From Erinaceus europaeus (lineage: Eukaryota > Chordata > Mammalia > Eulipotyphla > Erinaceidae), in contig NC_080166.1 of the NCBI RefSeq assembly GCF_950295315.1, positions 97,531,141-97,595,140 of the forward strand: DNA of 64,000 nucleotides, given 5' to 3'. Each line of letters starts with the position of its first letter. The stretch's first letter is position 1. A model generated the notes under the pieces. It saw only the letters and a program-made list of their open reading frames with translations. It did not search any database and was not told the DNA's origin. Shown in pieces: positions 57,841 to 64,000 of the stretch. The translations under genes and the position numbers were made by a program.

Positions 57841-58611
57841 ACATTGAAAAACAAAAACAGAAATCTACTTAGATGGTCAGGAAGCCTTGTGAATTCAAAG
57901 GTGGAAATGAGCGAGACTGAAGTGAGCTATTTTCCTCTTTTCCCCAGATCTTTATGCACTAAATATCCCTGGATTATTGTGTCTAGAAAACCTTCAGAAC
58001 TGATAACTTCCATATCTCATCAAGGTCAGTTTATAGCAGGTGGCCCATCATTGCTAGATTTGGAAATCTATGTAAGCTTGAAATAATGTGTGTCCCATAG
58101 TTCTAAAGTTCATTGCTATACACGTGTGTTTACACCTTCCACATTACTATGGTCTTAATTCTGTCTTCTTAATAAAAAAATAAATGTGTAAAAATTTACC
58201 ATTGTAATTATGAATTTATCAATTTTTCTTGTTCTATTATTCTTTATTTATATGTTAGAAACTGTATTATTCAGCATATACTCTGTTAGATTTATATTTT
58301 CCAGGAAATTCAGAAAATCTAAAATTTCTATCATTATTCAACCTTCTTTCAGGAATGATTAAATCTGTATCCATATACGTTCATATACGTTTGTGTCTAT
58401 GTAATGACATTGCTCTTATCACAGATTTATTTCAAAACGATTTCTTTTTTGCTCTTCTTTATTTAATTTTGATTTGCAAACACATAAATGTTTATAATAT
58501 TTGCAAAGTATATTTTAAATTTTTTCATTAATGCAATGCTGTAGATAAGGCATATAAATATTTCTTATTTTCATTTTTGCTCATATTATAACAAATCTCT
58601 ATGAACATTTT
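57841..58611. other. Unassigned AT-rich sequence
   Basis: The 80-codon frame at 57844-58086 has no recognisable family features. No repeats are recognised. Confidence 0.5.
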
Positions 58612-59320
58612 AATATATTTTATTGGGGGGTGATGAGTTATAGTATAGTTGATGATTCATAGGTACAATCTTTCATCTCTCCCTCAATCTTCCTCATCTT
58701 CTATCATACACTGGGATCCCAAAGTTTCCATGCCATCTCTATACACATCTAGTTCAAGTTTCACTTTATGTTATCCCTTACTGTCTTTGCTTCTTAAATA
58801 CCACCTATGAAGGTGGTCATTTGGTGTTAGTCCTTCTTCTGGCATATCACATTCAACACAATACCTTCAAGTTCTGTCTAAGATATTGCAAAGGAGACGG
58901 CATCATATTTTTAAATATTTATTTATTTATTTATTTATTTATTTATTGCCTCTAGGGTCTATTGCTGGGGCTCGGTGCCTGCACCATGAATCCTCTGCTC
59001 CTGGCAGCCATCCCTTCCATTTTTGTTGTCCTTGTTGTTATTGCTGTTGTTAGTGTTGGATAGGACAGAAAGAAATCAAAAGAGGAGGGGGAGACAGAGA
59101 GGGTGAGAGAAAGATAGACAAGTGCAGGCCTGCTTTACCACCTGTGAAACAACCCCCTGCAGCTGGGGAGCTGGGGGCTTGAACCGCCTGGCCCCCACAT
59201 CATTGTTTTTGACAGCTGCATAGTAATGCTATATATGGCTTTCTCAGCCATTCATATGTCATTGGGCACCTGAATTTCTTCCAGCTTTGGGCTACTACAT
59301 ATTGTGCTGCTATGAGCATA
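58612..59320 (-). mobile_element. L1 3' region, antisense, second type, split by a SINE
   Basis: TATTTTATTGGGGGGTGATGAG... CACTGGGATCCCAAAG, then AGCTGCATAGTAATGCTATATATG and TTGGGCACCTGAATTTC... GTGCTGCTATGAGCATAGG are collinear with the 61.1-61.2 kb region and the 13745 copy. Confidence 0.8.
58912..59205 (-). mobile_element. Family A SINE, long form, antisense, head deleted
   Basis: A (TTTA)n tail, the long-form end and the body are present. After the B-box complement (GGGCTTGAACC) it jumps directly to CGCCTGGCCCCC, losing the A-box part. Confidence 0.88.
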
Positions 59321-59350
59321 GGTGTTTATCATTTTATTGGTAGGGTTAAT

Positions 59351-59389
59351 GGTTTATAGTACAGATGATCAGATGATGTACTATAAACC
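59351..59389. repeat. Perfect 12-bp inverted repeat
   Basis: GGTTTATAGTAC (59351-59362), a 15-nt spacer and GTACTATAAACC (59378-59389). The left arm belongs to a short L1 3' end (TTTATTGGTAGGGTTAATGG). Confidence 0.9.
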
Positions 59390-59396
59390 TCACTCT

Positions 59397-59444
59397 GCAA
59401 AAAACTCACTCATTGTACCTGCAAGAAAACTCACTCATTGTACC
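59397..59444. repeat. 24-bp tandem duplication
   Basis: GCAA(A/G)AAACTCACTCATTG... repeats twice, adjoining the hairpin. Confidence 0.9.
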
Positions 59445-59449
59445 ATTTA

Positions 59450-59575
59450 AGATTTACTTTTTTAACCTTATAACAAATACATAAAGATCAGAATATTGAT
59501 TTACTCAGCATATTGAGTATCAAACTCTGGGTCTCAGGCATGGAAATCTTCCACTGTACTACTGAGGCATGGTTG
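59450..59575 (-). mobile_element. Degraded family C/D SINE, antisense
   Basis: TTGAGTATCAAACTCTGGGTCTCAGGCATGGAAATC followed by CACTGTACTACTGAGGC resembles the B-box and head complements of these families. Confidence 0.55.
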
Positions 59576-59639
59576 ATGTATTATTGTGTTTTTATAAAGT
59601 GTTATTAAATGGGCACTGTTGTTCTTAATACATACATTT

Positions 59640-60987
59640 TTTTTTTAATTTTTTATTTAAGAAAGGATTAGTGAACAAAAGCATAAGGTAGGAGGGGTAC
59701 AACTCCACACAATTCCCAACACCCAATCCCCATAACCCACCCCCTCCCCTGATAGCTTTCCCATTCTCTATCCCTCTGGGAGCATGGACTCAGGGTCGTT
59801 GAGGGATGCAGAAGGTAGAAGGTCTGGCTTCTGTAATTGCTTCCCCGCTGAACATGGGCGTTGACTGGTCGGTCCATACCCCCAGTCTGCCTCTCTCTTT
59901 CCCTAGTAGGGTGTGACTCTGGGGAAGCTGAGCTCCAGGACACATTGGTGGGGTCTTCAATCCAGGGAAGCCTAGCCAGCATCCTGGTGGCATCTGGAAC
60001 CTGGTGATTGAAAAGAGAGTTAACATATGAAGCCAAACAATTTGTTGAGCAATCATGGATCCCAAGCTTGGAATAGTGGAGAGGAAGTGTTAGGGAGGTA
60101 CTCACTGCAAACTCTAGTGTAGTCCTGCTTTCAGGTATATATTTTGCAGTAGTTTATGGATACGTGTGCACATAAGCTCTCTCTCACAGAAACTGGTGTA
60201 TATCTAGGTTATGGGACTTTGTTGGAAAGTGAACTACCTGAGATGAAATTAGAGTGTACTATTAAAGGAAAGGTCTCACCCGAGTAATGAAGCTGAAGGG
60301 TTGTCATTCCACACGTGAAGTCTCTGGATACATTCTGGGGTGAAGCATGTTGAGGTAGCAATCGTTGCTTTGGTTAGTTTGTGATCGGCAGATGCAATGT
60401 TGTTTGGTTTGGATTGGGAGATGCATACGGGAAAGTGGGCCCTATCCAAGGGTTCCAGGACTGGGGGAAGTAGGGGCTCTATAGAGAAGATGTGAGGTTC
60501 CTGCTGTCTTAGGGTTCAAAAAGACAATCGATAGTTAATATTATCATCACATTATTTGTTAATTGGGTTAACTTTGAAAAGTCCCTTTGTTATGGTTTCC
60601 TGGACAGTACCCAGTATCTTGTATATAGCTGTGCTATTGGAAGCTTCTAATCTACTTGGTCTAGGCTTTTGAGAGAGTCCGCATATCAAATACATAGCCT
60701 ATATATTAAAAAGATTCAGTTTGTCTTTTGAGAAACTTTGAGACATACAATTGATTTCCCCCTCTCATATTAATTAACTATTGATTTATATGTCTACATT
60801 TTGCTAGGAGTGTACATAGACACCATTCCCACCACCAAAGGACTGTGACCCATCCCTCCCGCCCACTTCCACCCCCCACTGGCCCAGGAAGCTACATGCC
60901 TACCCCTCACCACTGGGTTTTTACTTTGGTGCCCTACTTACAATTTGATCAGGTCCTGCTTTTAGTTTCCCTTTCAGATCTTCTTAG
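59640..60987 (-). other. L1 3' UTR of the young subfamily
   Basis: It is noncoding by position. Its last 430 bp, next to the tail, are the portion repeated most often in the window (8.7, 25.2, 30.3, 42.6, 46.8 and 52.1 kb). It contains sense open frames of 145 codons (59668-60105) and 91 codons (59790-60065). Stops are scarce in several frames. Confidence 0.85.
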
Positions 60988-63900
60988 TCAGCTTCTGTTG
61001 ATGAGTGGGATCATCCCATACTCATCTTTATCTTTCTGACTTAATTCACTTAACATAATTCCTTCTAGCTCTGTCCAAGATGGGTCAGAGAAGGTGGGTT
61101 CATTGTTCTTGATAGCTGCATAGTATTCCATTGTGTATATATACCACAGCTTTCTCAGCCACTCATCTGTTGTTGGGCACCTGGGTTGCTTCCAGGTTTT
61201 AGCTATTATGAATTGTGCTGCTATGAACATAGGAGTACACACCTCTTTTTGGTTGGGTGTTATGGAGTCCTTGGGGTATAACCCCAGGAGAGGAATTATT
61301 GGGTCATATGGAAGGTCCATGTCTAGCCTTCTGAGAGTTTTCCAGACTGCTCTCCACAGAGGCTGTACCAATTTACATTCCCACCAGCAATGTAAAAGGG
61401 TTCCTCTGTCCCCACATCCTCTCCAGCATTTGTTGCTGCTGTCCTTTTTGATGTATGCCATTCTTACAGGAGTGAGGTGGTATCTTAGTGTTGTCTTGAT
61501 TTGCATTTCTCTGATAATCAGTGACCTAGAGCAGTTTTTCATATGTTTGTTAGCCTTTTGGATCTCCTCTGTGGTGAATGTTTGGTTCATTTCCTCTGCC
61601 CATTTTTGGATGGGGTCATTTGCTTTTTTGCGGCTAAGTTTGCTGAGCTCTTTATATATTTTGGTGATTAGTTTCTTGTCTGATGTCTGGCATGTGAAGA
61701 TCTTCTCCCATTCTGTGAGGGGTCTCTCTGTTTGTTTAATAGTTTCTTTGGATGTGCAGAAGCTTTTCAATTTGATGTAGTCCCATTGGTTTGTTTCTGC
61801 TTTGGTCTTCCTTGCAATTGGGTTTGATTCATCAAAGATGTCCTTGAGGTGTATGTGGGAAAGTGTTTTACCAATGTTTTCCTCTAAGTATTTGATTGTT
61901 TCTGGTCTGACATCTAGGTCTTTGATCCATTTGGAGTTGATTTTTGTTTCTGGTGAGATAAAGTGGTTCAATTTCATTCTTCTGCATGTTACAACCCAGT
62001 TTTCCCAGCACCATTTATTGAAGAGAGCCTCCTTTTTCCATTTAATCCTTTGGGCCCCCTTATCAAAGATTAGATGCCCATAGGTGTTGGGATTTACTTC
62101 TGGGCTTTCAATTCTGTTCCACTGGTCTGTATGCCTATTTTTGTTCCAGTACCATGCTGTTTTGATGATGATGGCTTTATAATATAGTTTAAGGTCTGGG
62201 AGTGTGATGCCTCCATTTCTGTTTCTTTTCCTTAAGATGGTTTTGGCAATTCTAGGTGTTTTCAGGTTCCAGATAAATGATTGTAGCGTTTGTTCTATTC
62301 TCTTAAAGAAGCCTGGTGGAACTTTGATGGGTATTGCATTAAATTTGTATATGGCTCTGGGGAGAATATTCATTTTGATGATATTTATTCTTCCAATCCA
62401 TGAGCATGGGATATCTTTCCATTTCTTGGTATCAGTTTCTATCTCCTTGAGTAGCGACTCATAGTTTTCAGTATACAAGTCTTTCACTTCTTTGGTCAAC
62501 TTTATTCCTAGGTATTTGATTGATTTTGCTGAAACAGTAAATGGGAGTGATTTCTGGATGTCTTCTTCTTCAGATTTAGTGTTTGCATAAAGAAATGCCA
62601 CTGATTTTTGTACATTGATTTTGTAGCCTGATACCTTGCTATATTGCCTAACAACTTCCAGTAATTTTCTACTGGATTCTTTAGGTCTTTCTATGTATAC
62701 TATCATATCATCTGCAAATAGTGAGAGCTTGACTTCTTCCCTTCCAATCTGTATCCCTTTGATTTATTTCTCTTGCCTGATTGCTATGGCAAGAACTTCC
62801 AATACTATGTTGAAGAGTAACGGTGACAGTGGACAGCCCTGTCTAGTCCCCGATCTGAGGGGGAATGCTTTCAGCTTCTCTCCATTGAGTATGATGTTGG
62901 CTGTAGGTTTGCTATATATAGACTCCACTATCTTGAGGAATTTCCCATCTATTCCCATTTTCTGTAGAGTTTTGAGCATGAATGGGTGTTGGATTTTGTC
63001 AAAGGCTTTCTCTGCATCTATTGAGATAATCATGTGGTTTTTGGCTTTGCTTTTATTGATGTGATGAATGACATTGATTGATTTACGGATGTTGAACCAG
63101 CCTTGCATTCCTGGGATGAATCCCACTTGGTCATGATGAACAATCTTTTTGATGTGTTGCTGTATCCGGTTGGCCAAGATCTTGTTTAATATTTTGGCAT
63201 CTATGTTCATCAGAGATATTGGTCTGTAGTTTTCCTTTTTTGTTCTGTCCCTATCAGCTTTTGGTATCAGGGTGATGTTGGCTTCATAAAAGGTGGAAGG
63301 GAGTATTCCTGTTTCTTCAATCTTATGGAATAGCTTAAGAAGTATGGGTATTAACTGTTTCCTGAAAGTTTTGTAGAATTCATTTGTGAAGCCATCTGGT
63401 CCAGGACTTTTGTTGTTGGGGAGATTCTTAATAACGGTTTCAATTTCTTTGTCTGTGATTGGTGCATTTAGATTTTGTAGTTCTTCTTGGTTCAGTTTTG
63501 GAAGTGCATAGGTTTCTAGGAATTGTTCCATTTCTTCCAGATTCTCTAGCTTGGTGGCATATAGTTCTTTATAGAAGTTTCGCAGAATTCTCTGGATTTC
63601 TGTGGTGTCAGTTGTGATATCTCCTGCATCGTTTACAATTCTATTAATTTGAGTCTTCTCTCTTTTTTGTTTGGTGAGTCTGGCTAGGGGTTTGTCAATT
63701 TTGTTTAATCTTTCAAAGAACCAACATTTGGCTTCATTGATCTTTTGTATGGTTCTTTTATTTTCGATGTTGTTTATTTCTGCTCTAACTTTAGTGATTT
63801 CTGTCCTTCTGGTTGCTTTAGGGTTCCTTTGTTCCTCTTCCTCTAAGTCCTTGAGGTGTCTAGTAAGGTCGTTCATTTGGGCTTCTTCTTGGTGTTTAAT

Positions 63901-64000
63901 ATGTGATTGTATGGCTATAAGTTTCCCTCTCAGTACTGCTTTCGCTGTGTCCCAAATATTTTGATAGGTTGTGTCTTCATTTTCATTAGTTTCCAGGAAC
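60988..64000 (-). pseudogene. L1 ORF2 (reverse transcriptase and Cys-rich domain), one in-frame stop, 5' partial
   Basis: The visible frame begins in the linker after the endonuclease ([17 protein letters not shown]). RT motifs follow in order: [46 protein letters not shown] (motif A), [18 protein letters not shown] (motif B), FADDMIVY (motif C catalytic Asp pair) and KYLGIKL. The C-terminal domain has the zinc-knuckle-like [18 protein letters not shown] pattern and ends ...[14 protein letters not shown] before the stop at 60988. A TAA at 62764-62766, between motif B and FADD, replaces what appears to be a Glu codon after AIRQEK. The frame is otherwise continuous across it. Endonuclease residues lie beyond 64000. 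This is non-functional as read unless the stop is an assembly error. Confidence 0.95.

Larger units (their letters stand above)
59636..64000 (-). mobile_element. Young L1, antisense, 3' complete, extends past the right edge
   Basis: An antisense A-rich tail at 59636-59660 leads into a 3' UTR of about 1.33 kb (to 60987), then ORF2 to the window end. ORF2 has only one disabling change in over 1,000 codons visible here. That makes it the least decayed L1 in the window. The 5' end, ORF1 and the matching TSD are outside. Confidence 0.95.

Noticed and set aside
61133..61780. 215-codon plus-strand frame, and others at 61802-63964 and 1239-1532
   Set aside because: They are antisense shadows of L1 ORF2, and the same shadow recurs over both ORF2 copies.

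Overview
This is mammalian nuclear DNA, AT-rich and crowded with retrotransposons. The commonest repeat is a tRNA-derived SINE (called family A here): an A-box head, a B-box like GGTTCGAACCCC, a body with a CTTCACAGGCGGTGAAGC palindrome, a pyrimidine stretch ending TCTCTCTGTCCTATCCAACA, and a CAA/AATAAA-rich tail. I recognise it as the hedgehog (Erinaceus, Erinaceidae) SINE type. The many lineage-specific L1 3' UTRs fit the same assignment. I found no host protein-coding exon, rRNA, tRNA or snRNA gene, so the window reads as intergenic or deep-intronic.

Layout. 1-4.9 kb: a family A SINE, then an antisense L1 with a 5' UTR, ORF1 and half of ORF2 that lacks its 3' half and tail and sits inside an older SINE. 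5.6-11.5 kb: an ancient plus-strand L1 broken by younger SINEs, an L1 fragment and a TG/CG microsatellite. 12-17 kb: SINEs and an antisense L1 fragment carrying nested SINEs. 18.25-18.55 kb: an unrecognised retroposed sequence with a (GAA)n tail and a target-site duplication (TSD). 19-36 kb: scattered SINEs, short L1 3' ends, an old LTR, and quiet stretches of which 30.8-33.2 kb is the longest. 36.4-39.1 kb: an LTR element with paired 404-bp LTRs, a tRNA-Lys-type primer-binding site, a polypurine tract and a 6-bp TSD, but no recognisable gag, pol or env. 39.4 kb: a probable hAT-Charlie MITE. 42.4-44.5 kb: an L1 with a 5' inversion inserted inside an older L1. 45-59 kb: more SINEs, L1 3' ends and microsatellites, and a 40-bp block shared exactly by two loci. 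59.6-64 kb: a young antisense L1 with a 1.35-kb 3' UTR and most of ORF2, broken by one stop codon and running off the right edge.

The only coding sequences are L1 ORF1 and ORF2, all broken or partial. L1 machinery is the natural source of mobilisation for the SINEs and the (GAA)-tailed insert. SINE families are named A to E for this report only: A = young, with the CTTCACAGGCGGTGAAG body; B = GGTGGCGCACCTGGTT-type head; C = GATAGCATAATGGTTATGCAAA-type head; D = GTGGCGCAGTGGATAAGC-type head; E = GATAGTTCACTTGGATA-type head. Boundaries without a stated TSD are good to roughly 10-30 bases.
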